Below are positions 27,300 to 34,667 of a stretch of DNA of 64,000 bases, piece by piece; the stretch's first letter is position 1, and each line of letters begins with the position of its first letter. The position numbers and the translations under genes were made by a program. Origin of the DNA: an uncultured Erysipelotrichaceae bacterium (lineage in GTDB: Bacteria > Bacillota_I > Bacilli_A > RF39 > UBA660); NCBI GenBank assembly GCA_902775285.1, contig CACYLI010000001.1, positions 79,251-143,250 of the forward strand. Direction: 5' to 3'. The notes under the pieces are model-generated. The model saw only the letters and a program-made list of their open reading frames with translations, was not told where the DNA came from and did no database searches.

Positions 27300-28340
27300 T
27301 TATAATGATTTAACTAATTGTGTTTCTTCATTTTCATCTAAAACATGTTTAAATGATTCAATATTTTTTATATCATCAAAAACTACAGTTCTATTTTTTA
27401 ATAAATCAAAAAATGATTCACTTATTACTATATCTTTTTCTCCAAAATATATTTGTTTAATACCAACAACATCAAAAAATCCTTTATTAAAACTTATCTT
27501 TAATTCTAAAGCAGTTGGCATAGGTTGATTTATATTAGATAAAGATGGAAGAATTACATTCAAAGCATTATCTTTTATATATGTTTTGTATCTGTGAATA
27601 TGACCATGTAATATTATAGGAGCAGTTGAAATTCTTGTATTTCCAGCATCAATATGATGATGTAATAATATTTGATCATTTTTTATATTTATTACAGCAT
27701 TATTATATCCTCCAATGATAATATCATGTCTATAATTGTTACACTTTTCAATTAGACATAATGACTCGTGTGTAAATGCACTAATATCATGGTCACCTGC
27801 TACACTAAAAGTTAATATATTTTTATCATATGGATAGTTTTTTATAAAATACTCGATTTGTTCTTGTAAATTAGATATTTTCTGATTACTTCTTGAAAAT
27901 GTCCCATCTATTAAATCACCACCACATAAAATAATATTTATATTCTTTTTAGTGCAATAATTAAATGCTCGATTTATTAAATCTATTCTTTCTAATTCAT
28001 TTCCAAAATGCAAATCTGATATAGCTAATAATTTAATTTCATTCTCTTTAGAGTCAGTTATAATTGTTTTATCTGTTTCAAAAAGACTTGCTTTCTTTAA
28101 ATCAAAAAATGTATAAATTGGTTTATATTTTAAAGAACCATCTGAATAATATTTTCTAGAAAGCATAATTCCATTATTCTTTAAATCAAGTAATAAACTA
28201 TACAATTGCCCTGTACTTATATTAAGAGTTTCACATATTTCTTTATTATTCTTTTTTCTATCAATCAATTCTAATAATTGTTTTTTTAAAACTAATTCAT
28301 CTTTTTCAGTATACTCATATATATTTTGTATTCTCTCCAT
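27300..28340 (-). CDS. HTH-metallophosphoesterase fusion protein
   Basis: 346 residues. Residues about 12-75 form a winged helix domain (LLELIDRKKNNKEICETLNISTGQLYSLLLDLKNNG). Residues 103-290 are a calcineurin-like phosphoesterase with its motifs in order: DLH (109-111), GGDLIDG (140-146), GDHD (182-185, where most members have GNHD), HHH (227-229) and GHIH (246-249). The metal ligands are therefore present. A two-metal phosphodiesterase or nuclease joined to a DNA-reading domain could act on a nucleic acid or on a nucleotide signal that controls binding. Last recognised chromosomal gene before the island. Substrate unknown. Confidence 0.75.
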   Translation of the reverse strand: MERIQNIYEYTEKDELVLKKQLLELIDRKKNNKEICETLNISTGQLYSLLLDLKNNGIMLSRKYYSDGSLKYKPIYTFFDLKKASLFETDKTIITDSKENEIKLLAISDLHFGNELERIDLINRAFNYCTKKNINIILCGGDLIDGTFSRSNQKISNLQEQIEYFIKNYPYDKNILTFSVAGDHDISAFTHESLCLIEKCNNYRHDIIIGGYNNAVINIKNDQILLHHHIDAGNTRISTAPIILHGHIHRYKTYIKDNALNVILPSLSNINQPMPTALELKISFNKGFFDVVGIKQIYFGEKDIVISESFFDLLKNRTVVFDDIKNIESFKHVLDENEETQLVKSL

Positions 28341-28540
28341 AATTTTAACCCCTTATAATTAATTATTTAAACTTTTAATAACCCCTTGTAAATGGATTTA
28401 TATAATACCACAAATCATAAAAAAGTCAAGATTAGCCTTTAACAATACTAAAATCACGCTTATTAAAGAAATTCATATTCTTAAAAGTAGAAAACTAAAT
28501 AATAATAGAATTAAAACAGAAGAGAAAATTTTAGTGCTGT

Positions 28541-28557
28541 CTTCAGGGGTTCTAAAT
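28541..28557 (+). repeat. Att-like core 1 (left border of the island)
   Basis: CTTCAGGGG (28541-28549) followed by TCTAAAT (28551-28557). It aligns with the cores at 29365, 36124 and 53037. A tandem TACCTA repeat lies 113 bases to its right, the same distance as at core 3. Confidence 0.5.
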
Positions 28558-28655
28558 TATCGATTCATTTCGGTTCAAAAAATGTTAAAATGTGCTAAAA
28601 AGTATTAAAAGTTGTTATATTTTATTATATCTTGTTAGCTTATTTTGCTTTTTTC

Positions 28656-28674
28656 TTACCTAATTCTTACCTAG
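28656..28674 (+). repeat. Arm-type tandem repeat, left end of segment 1
   Basis: TTACCTAATTC then TTACCTAG, a unit of 11 bases. The GTACCTAA pairs of segment 3 (36240, 52942) have the same spacing and are near-identical in sequence, as expected for integrase arm sites. Confidence 0.5.
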
Positions 28675-28683
28675 AATATATTA

Positions 28684-29097
28684 TTAATCCATATTTGTAA
28701 ATTTTTTATTTTTTAAAAATCTTTCATGTTGTTGATTACAATAATTTGTGTAATAAATAGGAAGTTCCATTTTTAAAATGTTACTTAAATCCCTCTTTAA
28801 TTCTTTTTTTAAAACAATGTTTGCAAGTTCCCAAACTTTTCCCATTTTAAGAATCTTGAATTCACCATCTTGTTCCTTATAAGAATCTATAACACACCAA
28901 TTAACATTATCATATTTTCTTTTAATTTTTGTACTAATCTTATTCAAATTAATTTCCACTTCATTTACTAAACTGCAAAGAATTGGCATTTCATAACTGT
29001 CATAAAAATAGCTATCATCCCTACCAGTACAAATTATTTCCAATTCATTAATACAATTTAAAATTTTCTCTATTGCTATTATGCTTTTCTTATTCAT
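28684..29097 (-). CDS. Hypothetical protein, distantly HepT/DUF86-like, in the mini-element
   Basis: 137 residues, all helical, with GAGGAGG before the ATG at 29097. The pattern IIAIEKILNCINEL, then a central helix, then YDNVNWCVIDSYK and KVWELANIVLKKELKRDL follows the outline of HepT-like toxins (DUF86), but the catalytic R-x(4-6)-H is not visible, and no MntA-type nucleotidyltransferase lies beside it. It is the only gene between two att-like cores, so it is cargo of a small or deleted element. The HepT likeness is a guess from pattern; treat it as unknown. Confidence 0.45.
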   Translation of the reverse strand: MNKKSIIAIEKILNCINELEIICTGRDDSYFYDSYEMPILCSLVNEVEINLNKISTKIKRKYDNVNWCVIDSYKEQDGEFKILKMGKVWELANIVLKKELKRDLSNILKMELPIYYTNYCNQQHERFLKNKKFTNMD

Positions 29098-29145
29098 ACA
29101 TTTACCTCCTCAATAAGCATTATTTTTAACTGCTTCACTTAACTT

Positions 29146-29154
29146 ATTATAACA
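29146..29154 (-). promoter_or_regulatory. Extended -10 element of the mini-element gene
   Basis: The minus strand has TGT-TATAAT about 48 bases before the ATG at 29097. Confidence 0.5.
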
Positions 29155-29246
29155 TAATAAACCAAAACTGTCAGAAGAGAGCATATAAATTTTCAATCCC
29201 TTAAAATACAACACTTTACTACATATCATTGGTATAATCTATACTT

Positions 29247-29281
29247 TTAGGTAAGTTTTTTATTACCTAATTCTTACCTAA
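29247..29281 (+). repeat. Arm-type repeats, right end of segment 1
   Basis: TTAGGTAA (29247-29254) inverted against TTACCTAATTC and TTACCTA (29263-29280). They sit about 103 bases left of core 2, similar to the 97 bases at the right end of segment 3. Confidence 0.5.
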
Positions 29282-29331
29282 AATCTTATTAAAAAAGGGT
29301 AAGTTCTTATACAAAATTACTAATTTCTTAT

Positions 29332-29363
29332 AAAAAAACGAGAGTCAATTATTCATGACTCTC
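29332..29363 (-). terminator. Minus-strand terminator abutting core 2
   Basis: GAGAGTCA (29340-29347) pairs with TGACTCTC (29356-29363), and the minus strand continues with GTTTTTTT. It would stop transcripts of the retron operon. Confidence 0.8.
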
Positions 29364-29364
29364 T

Positions 29365-29383
29365 TTCAGGGGGAAATCTAAAT
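29365..29383 (+). repeat. Att-like core 2
   Basis: TTCAGGGGG (29365-29373) with TCTAAAT at 29377-29383, as in core 1. It marks the junction of segments 1 and 2. Confidence 0.5.
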
Positions 29384-29490
29384 ACCAGTTCGTAATAATT
29401 TAATACTTGGTTAAAGTCTTATAAAATAAGGCTTTTTCATTTTCTTAAATTTACTAAAGTTTATTAAAATAATTTTATTATTTATAATTA

Positions 29491-29511
29491 GTATCTAGAT
29501 TTGGTATCTAG
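29491..29511 (+). repeat. Tandem GTATCTAG repeat, left end of segment 2
   Basis: Two GTATCTAG units with a 13-base period lie 125 bases right of core 2. This is the position of the arm repeats in segments 1 and 3, but the sequence is diverged. Confidence 0.4.
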
Positions 29512-29515
29512 AAAA

Positions 29516-30697
29516 TTAAAATCTTCTTTTCTTTAATTTATCCTTATTAGCTAAATAAAATTTTTCTATTTCATTGCATTTATATGCATTATAAAATTTA
29601 GACTTCCAATAATTACTATTAAACTTTTTAGTATATGGTGATAATCCTTGTATAAAATAAATTCTGTTTTGTTTTAAATAATCTCTTATAAAATCTCTTT
29701 TTCTTTTATTTACTGGTTCAATATAATCAATTGTATTTAATAGTCCATCTAAAACAACAAAATGCTTCCAAGCATTTAAATAACTAGTACCATCTACAAT
29801 AGGATTAGATATGAGCCATCTATAATTAGAAATCATTTTTTTATACATTTTAGAAGAAGCTCTTACTTTATGTCTTTTTATCCAAATGCCAGTTATTGTT
29901 GGACATTTGCTATCTTTTAATAAACAAATTTGTGTCTTTTCCTTTTTTCTTTTATGACCATATTTTTCTAATACTTTATCTACTGAATCTAAAATTGAAT
30001 TAAAATCAAAATCTTCATTATCAGTAGAAAAAGTTACATCATCAACATAAGTACTAAATATCAAATCATTTTCTAAGGCAATCTTATTTAATTCTGCAAA
30101 CATTTTTCTATATGCAAAGAAACTTATTAATGTACTGGTTGGAAATCCCTGTGGGATTACTCTTATTTTTGAATTACTCTTTTCTGGTACAGTTACTAAT
30201 TCTGCCATTCTTTGTGCAAGATCATTCTTCATTTTAAATCCGCCACCAGACATAAAAAAGCGTTTTACTTCTTTTAATTTACAATTAGGATAAAAACTAG
30301 CAATATCTATTAACAAGAAATTGGTATTTCCTCTATGATGTCTTGCATTTTTTACATAGCCACCATCAGTTTTAGCAAATACATAATCAGGTATACTTAG
30401 TTCGGACAAATAATTATTTAACTTTTTTAGTGCCGTCTTTCTAGGCTCTGGAACATCAGTAAATTTTCTATATTTTTTAGATGTATAATCTTTTGGCTCT
30501 CTTTTACATCTTTTTTTAGTTTTCTTATTCTCGTAAAAAATAATTTCTTTTTTATCGTATTTATAAATAATATTGTTCAAATCATTCTTTGTAAAAACTA
30601 TATTCTTATCTTTATCTGATAGTAAATCTGCTACATATTTTTTACTGCCTCTATTGTATAATTTAGAATCAGTATTTTTTATCAATTTAGTTTTCAT
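29516..30697 (-). CDS. Retron-type reverse transcriptase
   Basis: 393 residues. Motifs in order: NARHH at 117-121 (the retron NAxxH region X), DIASFYPN at 131-138 (first catalytic Asp), IPQGFPTSTLISFF at 181-194, TYVDDVTFS at 216-224 (YxDD active site), and TITGIWI at 267-273 (the retron VTG region Y, with Ile for Val). This combination separates retron enzymes from group II intron, DGR and Abi types. Retron enzymes reverse-transcribe part of a structured RNA into branched msDNA, which guards an effector in anti-phage defence. AGAGGTGA precedes the ATG. It is the last gene of a minus-strand unit ncRNA, small membrane protein, RT. Confidence 0.9.
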   Translation of the reverse strand: MKTKLIKNTDSKLYNRGSKKYVADLLSDKDKNIVFTKNDLNNIIYKYDKKEIIFYENKKTKKRCKREPKDYTSKKYRKFTDVPEPRKTALKKLNNYLSELSIPDYVFAKTDGGYVKNARHHRGNTNFLLIDIASFYPNCKLKEVKRFFMSGGGFKMKNDLAQRMAELVTVPEKSNSKIRVIPQGFPTSTLISFFAYRKMFAELNKIALENDLIFSTYVDDVTFSTDNEDFDFNSILDSVDKVLEKYGHKRKKEKTQICLLKDSKCPTITGIWIKRHKVRASSKMYKKMISNYRWLISNPIVDGTSYLNAWKHFVVLDGLLNTIDYIEPVNKRKRDFIRDYLKQNRIYFIQGLSPYTKKFNSNYWKSKFYNAYKCNEIEKFYLANKDKLKKRRF

Positions 30698-30721
30698 TTT
30701 TCACCTCTTTAACGCAAAAAC

Positions 30722-31026
30722 GCCAAACATACATCAACAATTAATTAAGTGATAATACTCAGCTTCACTAGAAGGGCTTCCCCAAAATTAAAATTTGAGT
30801 ATAAGCTGACTACTAATCCATAAAATACTACACAAGTAGTCATCTGATTAGAGTCTAAATTTAAAACCTTCACCATAATTGGAAAAATAAATGCAAGAAT
30901 TATTGTAATAACAATAACTTTTTGTTTCTTTTTCTTTTTCATAGGCATTCCTCCTTTATATATTTATTAATAAACAAAGGGGAAAAGCAGCAACCTGAAA
31001 TCTTAATTAATCTCCATATGTTTGGC
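30722..31026. repeat. 10-bp inverted repeat around the small membrane protein gene
   Basis: GCCAAACATA (30722-30731) is the exact complement of TATGTTTGGC (31017-31026). In the minus-strand transcript the first copy ends the predicted msd stem and the second lies just before the reverse transcriptase ribosome site, so the two can pair around the membrane protein gene. Confidence 0.6.
30745..30942 (-). CDS. Small two-TM protein, putative retron effector
   Basis: 65 residues from the ATG at 30942, which is 7 bases after AGGAGG; the ATG two codons earlier is too close to it. The N-terminus is MKKKKKQK, followed by membrane segments at about 8-27 and 34-53 with a short loop (NLDSNQM). It lies between the ncRNA and the reverse transcriptase, the position of retron effector genes. 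Two-TM proteins are the effectors of some known retrons, where they act on the inner membrane when released, but those are longer. No similarity to a named family is visible, so the effector role rests on position and topology. Confidence 0.6.
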   Translation of the reverse strand: MKKKKKQKVIVITIILAFIFPIMVKVLNLDSNQMTTCVVFYGLVVSLYSNFNFGEALLVKLSIIT

Positions 31027-31210
31027 AATTTACGTCATGTATGGTAAGTACTCGTAGGTGAGCTGCAGCTTGTCTGCAAGCGAACCACGAGGACTCCATA
31101 TCATTACCTAGCTATTGCGACTAGCAATGCTAATACTCCCATTATAAGGATTCCTCGGACTTTCACCGAATTGAATGTACTAAATAAAACTATTATCTGT
31201 TCCTAAGTAC
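31018..31210 (-). ncRNA. Structured retron ncRNA (msr-msd candidate)
   Basis: This GC-richer stretch directly follows an extended -10 promoter and encodes no protein. On the minus strand I find hairpins TCGG/CCGA (31155-31169) and TAGCATTGC/GCAAT-A-GCTA (31109-31132). Next to them is a long imperfect hairpin from GGTAAT (31108) to ATTGCC (31024), built from paired blocks GGTAAT/ATTGCC, TATGG/CCATA, AGT/ACT, CTCGT/ACGAG and a GCTTG-CAGA-CAAGC tip. Short hairpins followed by one long hairpin is the msr-msd layout. I could not identify the a1/a2 pairing or the branching guanosine with confidence, so exact ends are estimates. Confidence 0.6.
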
Positions 31211-31216
31211 AAAATT

Positions 31217-31225
31217 ATTATATCA
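31217..31225 (-). promoter_or_regulatory. Promoter of the retron transcript
   Basis: The minus strand reads TGA-TATAAT; transcription should start about base 31210. It lies just after the terminator of the upstream operon. Confidence 0.6.
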
Positions 31226-31264
31226 AAAATAGCCATTTATTTCCATTAATTTAGCTAAATTCAT

Positions 31265-31334
31265 CAAAAAAATGACACAGTGACACACTGTTTGTGAGTA
31301 CCCCACACACATTTATAGTGTCATAGTGTCATTT
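31265..31334 (-). terminator. Long terminator hairpin with TGACAC repeats
   Basis: AAATGACAC plus a second TGACAC (31270-31287) pair with two GTGTCA copies ending in ATTT (31315-31334); the minus strand then has seven T. It ends the seven-gene operon before the retron promoter. Confidence 0.7.
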
Positions 31335-31357
31335 AATCTAAAAAATATAAATATTAA

Positions 31358-31981
31358 TTAAAATCGTTTTAAAGATTTTCTTAATGCATTATATCTATAA
31401 GTATTATCTAATTCTTCTCCTTTAAGTTCATTAAAAGCAACATTAGTTCCATTTAAAACAAATACAGAGTAAAAATATGGCTTTTTTAGTTCACCTATAA
31501 TATCTTTAGCGATTGTTCCTTCGCTTTCACCTAATTCTTGGTGATATTCTCCATTAGGCATCATACTAGTCACGCAACATCTATATTTTGCCTTTCTATT
31601 TTCTTCACCATTTAAATTTCTAAGTAATTTAACAACACATTGATGTTTTGGCAAAGTCGGATCTAATGATAATTCATCATCGGCATACCTTGCTGTATAT
31701 ATACCAGGTTCGCCATTTAGTGCATCTACGAATAATCCTGCATCATCAGTCATTATAGGATACTGAATATTATGAATATTATGATTATTACAAAAATCGA
31801 AAATAGCTTGTGCCTTAATTAAAGAATTTTCTTCAATAGTAGAACCATTTTCTTCAATTTCTCCTCTATCCCATCCAATATCTTCCATGCTTACTACTTC
31901 TATATCTAAATTCATTTCATTAATTATGTTTTGTAAATCTTCTACCTTTCTTTTATTAGTAGTTCCAAAAATTAACTTCAT
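31358..31981 (-). CDS. rdgB: RdgB/HAM1-type non-canonical purine NTP pyrophosphatase
   Basis: 207 residues. The N-terminus IFGTTNKRKVEDLQNII is the HAM1 P-loop-like motif (TxNxxK). EENGSTIEENSLIKAQAIFDF and TDDAGLFVDALNGEPGIYTARYA are the two other family signatures, including the metal and base contacts. The C-terminus carries a shorter version of the usual RALxxL. It hydrolyses ITP, dITP and XTP to monophosphates. As the last gene of an island operon with an NTPase-CYTH protein, it may be a cargo enzyme and not the housekeeping copy. No C-terminal KKLVLT-type tail, unlike five other products of the operon. Confidence 0.85.
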   Translation of the reverse strand: MKLIFGTTNKRKVEDLQNIINEMNLDIEVVSMEDIGWDRGEIEENGSTIEENSLIKAQAIFDFCNNHNIHNIQYPIMTDDAGLFVDALNGEPGIYTARYADDELSLDPTLPKHQCVVKLLRNLNGEENRKAKYRCCVTSMMPNGEYHQELGESEGTIAKDIIGELKKPYFYSVFVLNGTNVAFNELKGEELDNTYRYNALRKSLKRF

Positions 31982-32039
31982 AGTATTCCTCCTACATATG
32001 ATTATACCACCAAAAATTATGATTTGAATCCTAACTTGA

Positions 32040-32414
32040 TTAATATTTTGGTTTCTTTCTTGTTAACTCAAGTTTCTTTTCATTTTCAGAATGTTCAGAA
32101 AATCCTGGAATTCGAAGAAACCTTTCTGGATCTAATTTTCCAATAATTATTCTATTAGTTTTTCTCCATTTTTCTTCTAATTTTTCGGCAGTTATTTCAC
32201 AATCAATTTCTGATTCTTTTTCATAAATATTAGTATTTAAACCAACATTTATTACCAATTCAAGATGTTCAACTGTAATTCTATATTGACATATCCTTGC
32301 TAGAACATCTGGATTATCTTTTAATTCAATAATAGTTCCAATTCCATATGGAACTTCAATATTTTCTTTTTTATTAGGGTTAAAATCAGTATATGTATCT
32401 CTACTATTAATCAC
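32040..32414 (-). CDS. Hypothetical protein with KKLELTRKK tail
   Basis: 124 residues, mixed strands and helices, no domain recognised. A possible small barrel is suggested by VPYGIGTIIELKDNPDVLARICQYRI. The C-terminus ENEKKLELTRKKPKY matches the tails of four upstream products. It lies 49 bases after the preceding gene in the same operon. Confidence 0.55.
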   Translation of the reverse strand: MINSRDTYTDFNPNKKENIEVPYGIGTIIELKDNPDVLARICQYRITVEHLELVINVGLNTNIYEKESEIDCEITAEKLEEKWRKTNRIIIGKLDPERFLRIPGFSEHSENEKKLELTRKKPKY

Positions 32415-32463
32415 AATAAAACCTCCATAAATATTTATTTATAATAAATTTAATTCATTATTT

Positions 32464-33123
32464 TTAATGTTCTGTTAAAACCAATTTTTTTGTTTTTGTA
32501 TCTTTTGCCTCTGTTATTTTTTCATATATTTCATCTAATGATTGAGGTTTTAGTATTTCTCTTATATCCATATTATCATATGCTCTAAATTGATTATCTA
32601 ACGAATAACTTGGAGTGACTAGTTTTTCATTATAGAATAAACCAAATGCTTCTCTATCTTCCCAATGAGTATCACAATAATATGGATCACCACAATATAT
32701 ACTTTGATTATATACTTTACCTACGCAATTATTAATTTTTAAAATTTCATAATCAATCGAATAATGATTTTCTATAACTGAATACATATTTTCAGAAGAA
32801 TATAATCTTAGTAATGTATCACTATCAATTAAGAATAATCGATCTTTATCATTTTTGTAAGAATAGCCATTATTTACACATGTTAAGCATTCATCATTTC
32901 TAAATGATAAAAACAAGTCATCAATTTTTTTCCCGTAGCATATTGAATTTGAATAATATTGTTTAGTATTTGTTTCTTCTTTTTCATATTCTCTTTTAGC
33001 CTTCAATAGTAGAATGCAATATGCATTATAGCTTGATAATAATTGATATAATTCCTTGGTATTTTTTGCATTTTCCTGTCCAAGTTCAATTTCATGTTCT
33101 AAATTCAATAATTTTTCCCCCAT
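32464..33123 (-). CDS. Hypothetical protein with KKLVLTEH tail
   Basis: 219 residues. The first 60 are helical; the rest is strand-rich with several Cys (CYGKK, ECLTCVNNGYSY, CVGKV, YCGDPYYCDTHWED). The Cys/His cluster in the last of these could bind zinc. It ends TKTKKLVLTEH, nearly identical to the tail of the neighbouring upstream gene. I do not recognise a family. Confidence 0.55.
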   Translation of the reverse strand: MGEKLLNLEHEIELGQENAKNTKELYQLLSSYNAYCILLLKAKREYEKEETNTKQYYSNSICYGKKIDDLFLSFRNDECLTCVNNGYSYKNDKDRLFLIDSDTLLRLYSSENMYSVIENHYSIDYEILKINNCVGKVYNQSIYCGDPYYCDTHWEDREAFGLFYNEKLVTPSYSLDNQFRAYDNMDIREILKPQSLDEIYEKITEAKDTKTKKLVLTEH

Positions 33124-33144
33124 ACTTCACCTTTCTTTAATAAT

Positions 33145-33696
33145 TTATATTCTTGGATATTTTGTTAAAACTAATTTTTTTGCTTTTGCCTGTCCATCTT
33201 TTAGTGCGGTTTCGAAGAAGTCAAATTTTACTTCATCATAACCATTTCTATTATTACCTGTATTGTATGGATTTAATACTATATTATTTTGCTCAAAGTT
33301 TGAAATTAATGGTCTTATATCCATACAATTTACCACTTTTTTTGCACAAATACATTCACCAGATTCTATATCAGTATATATTTTACTTTCTGCATACTCT
33401 GAATTAATATCAACATCTTGTGAATAATAATTAGTTTCTTCATAACATACTTTCCAATCTGTATACCAAGCGCTTGTGCATACATAAATTCCATTTGTTT
33501 TACTAATAGTAAATGAAGATAATACTTTACTAATAATTTCTGAAATATTATTAATATCTAGGTCAACTGGATTTGTCTTTGTTATTTCTAAATATTCCAT
33601 TACAAGTTCGTTTCCTAATAATTCTTTTATCCTTTTTCTCCTTTTTATTTCATCATCTACAAGTTCTCTTAATTGAATTAATTCATTTCTTTTCAT
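33145..33696 (-). CDS. Hypothetical protein with KKLVLTKYPRI tail
   Basis: 183 residues. A helical start (RNELIQLRELVDDEIKRRKRIKELLGN) resembles the beginning of small regulatory proteins common next to DUF-type operons in Firmicutes. A strand-rich middle follows, with NGIYVCTSAWYTDWKVCYEE. It ends KAKKLVLTKYPRI. It overlaps the upstream gene by 14 bases and lies 21 bases before the next, so it is firmly in the operon. Confidence 0.55.
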   Translation of the reverse strand: MKRNELIQLRELVDDEIKRRKRIKELLGNELVMEYLEITKTNPVDLDINNISEIISKVLSSFTISKTNGIYVCTSAWYTDWKVCYEETNYYSQDVDINSEYAESKIYTDIESGECICAKKVVNCMDIRPLISNFEQNNIVLNPYNTGNNRNGYDEVKFDFFETALKDGQAKAKKLVLTKYPRI

Positions 33697-34249
33697 TTCT
33701 CAACACTCTTACTTTTCTATTATTATATCTATCAATTAATTCTTGAGCTTGTTCGATATTATTTAATTTTGCTCTTTCTTCAGGAGTTTCAATTTCATAC
33801 AATGTTTTCATAATATCAAATATTTCAGTATCATCAGCATCTGGTCTAATTAACTTAGCGATACTATATAAAAGCATTGGACGATTAACATTCCATACCT
33901 CATTAGAAATCAAATTAAACACACTATCATCAAAACTTTTTCCACCTCTTCGCCATGCATGACCATATTGTTTTCTAAAAATTTTATCATTAACTTCAAT
34001 AAATCCATTGTAATATGGATTACGCCATCTTAACATCATGTCATATTTTTTATCTATTGAATCCATTTCAATAAATCTATTTGTTAAACCACATTTTAAG
34101 CAAGTAACAACACAAGGATCATATCCACAGTCTGATGAGTGAAAACCATAATAATTTTGTCCCTCTTTTATTTTAAGAAATAAGTGCTGACATTCTTCCA
34201 TTTGAGATTCTTTCTTTTTTAAATACTCTATAACTTTTTCTTTATCCAT
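33683..34249 (-). CDS. Hypothetical protein with possible zinc ribbon
   Basis: 188 residues. After a helical start, YGFHSSDCGYDPCVVTCLKCGLTNRF contains CxxC and further Cys/His residues consistent with a zinc-binding site. The rest is helical. It lacks the tail shared by its neighbours (it ends RVLRNEKK). One base separates it from the upstream gene and it overlaps the downstream gene by 14 bases. Function unknown. Confidence 0.55.
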   Translation of the reverse strand: MDKEKVIEYLKKKESQMEECQHLFLKIKEGQNYYGFHSSDCGYDPCVVTCLKCGLTNRFIEMDSIDKKYDMMLRWRNPYYNGFIEVNDKIFRKQYGHAWRRGGKSFDDSVFNLISNEVWNVNRPMLLYSIAKLIRPDADDTEIFDIMKTLYEIETPEERAKLNNIEQAQELIDRYNNRKVRVLRNEKK

Positions 34250-34250
34250 A

Positions 34251-34667
34251 TTAAATTACTCCAATCTTTTTGGTCTTTACAAGTTTTGGTGCTTCCTGTT
34301 TTAAACTTTTAATTTTAACATTTTCTATCATTTGTTGAATTTTTTGATTTTCTTCATTAATTTCTAATATTTTTTCTTGATTGTTAGCAATTTTTCTTTC
34401 TAGATAATGAATATAATCTTCTTGTGTCATAAAGAAACTGTTACCCAAAGTTGGATGTTTATAATTACCAAAATATAGGGTACCATCTTCACCTAAAACT
34501 GTATAATTCATTACACACCAAGGAGATCCATGATACGATAAGTCATCAGACATTTTACTTTTTACAACATTTCCTCTTATATAATGTTCATCATCTTGAT
34601 TTATTCCCCATTCTTGTATATATTTGAAAATTAATACTTCATCGCCAATATTCAACACTTTATCCAT
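34251..34667 (-). CDS. Hypothetical protein with beta domain, coiled coil and PKLVKTKK tail
   Basis: 138 residues. Residues 1-85 are strand-rich (VLNIGDEVLIFKYIQEWG, then YTVLGEDGTLYFGN), like a small barrel. Residues about 88-120 form a coiled coil (YLERKIANNQEKILEINEENQKIQQMIENV). The end is APKLVKTKKIGVI. Its ATG immediately follows the stop of the upstream HTH-NTPase-CYTH gene (TAAATG), showing translational coupling. Confidence 0.55.
   Translation of the reverse strand: MDKVLNIGDEVLIFKYIQEWGINQDDEHYIRGNVVKSKMSDDLSYHGSPWCVMNYTVLGEDGTLYFGNYKHPTLGNSFFMTQEDYIHYLERKIANNQEKILEINEENQKIQQMIENVKIKSLKQEAPKLVKTKKIGVI

Larger units (their letters stand above)
28341..28683. other. Intergenic left border of the island
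   Basis: Contains no gene that I can support. It holds the first TTCAGGGG core (28541), a weak minus-strand hairpin before it (ACAG/CTGT around 28516-28540), the left-end motif ATGTTAAAATGTGCT (28582-28596) and a tandem arm-type repeat (28656-28674). Confidence 0.6.
29098..29515. other. Intergenic region with element junctions
   Basis: Contains no gene that I can support. From left: promoter of the 28684-29097 gene, an inverted TTAGGTAA/TTACCTAA pair and arm repeat (29247-29281), a terminator (29332-29363), att-like core 2 (29365-29383), a left-end motif TTGGTTAAAG and GGCTTTTT (29408-29437), and a tandem GTATCTAG repeat (29491-29511) just before the end of the reverse transcriptase gene. 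Confidence 0.6.

Noticed and set aside
28521..28560. tRNA or tmRNA 3' end as integration target
   Set aside because: No cloverleaf or tmRNA-like sequence lies at any of the four cores; they adjoin hairpins or terminators instead.
28684..29097. HepT/MntA toxin-antitoxin pair
   Set aside because: No nucleotidyltransferase gene is adjacent and the R-x(4-6)-H motif is missing; only a weak HepT-like outline remains.
31018..31210. RNase P, group II intron or cobalamin riboswitch (because of GGTGAAAGTCC)
   Set aside because: The rest of the conserved cores is missing, and position before a retron-type RT explains the structured RNA better.
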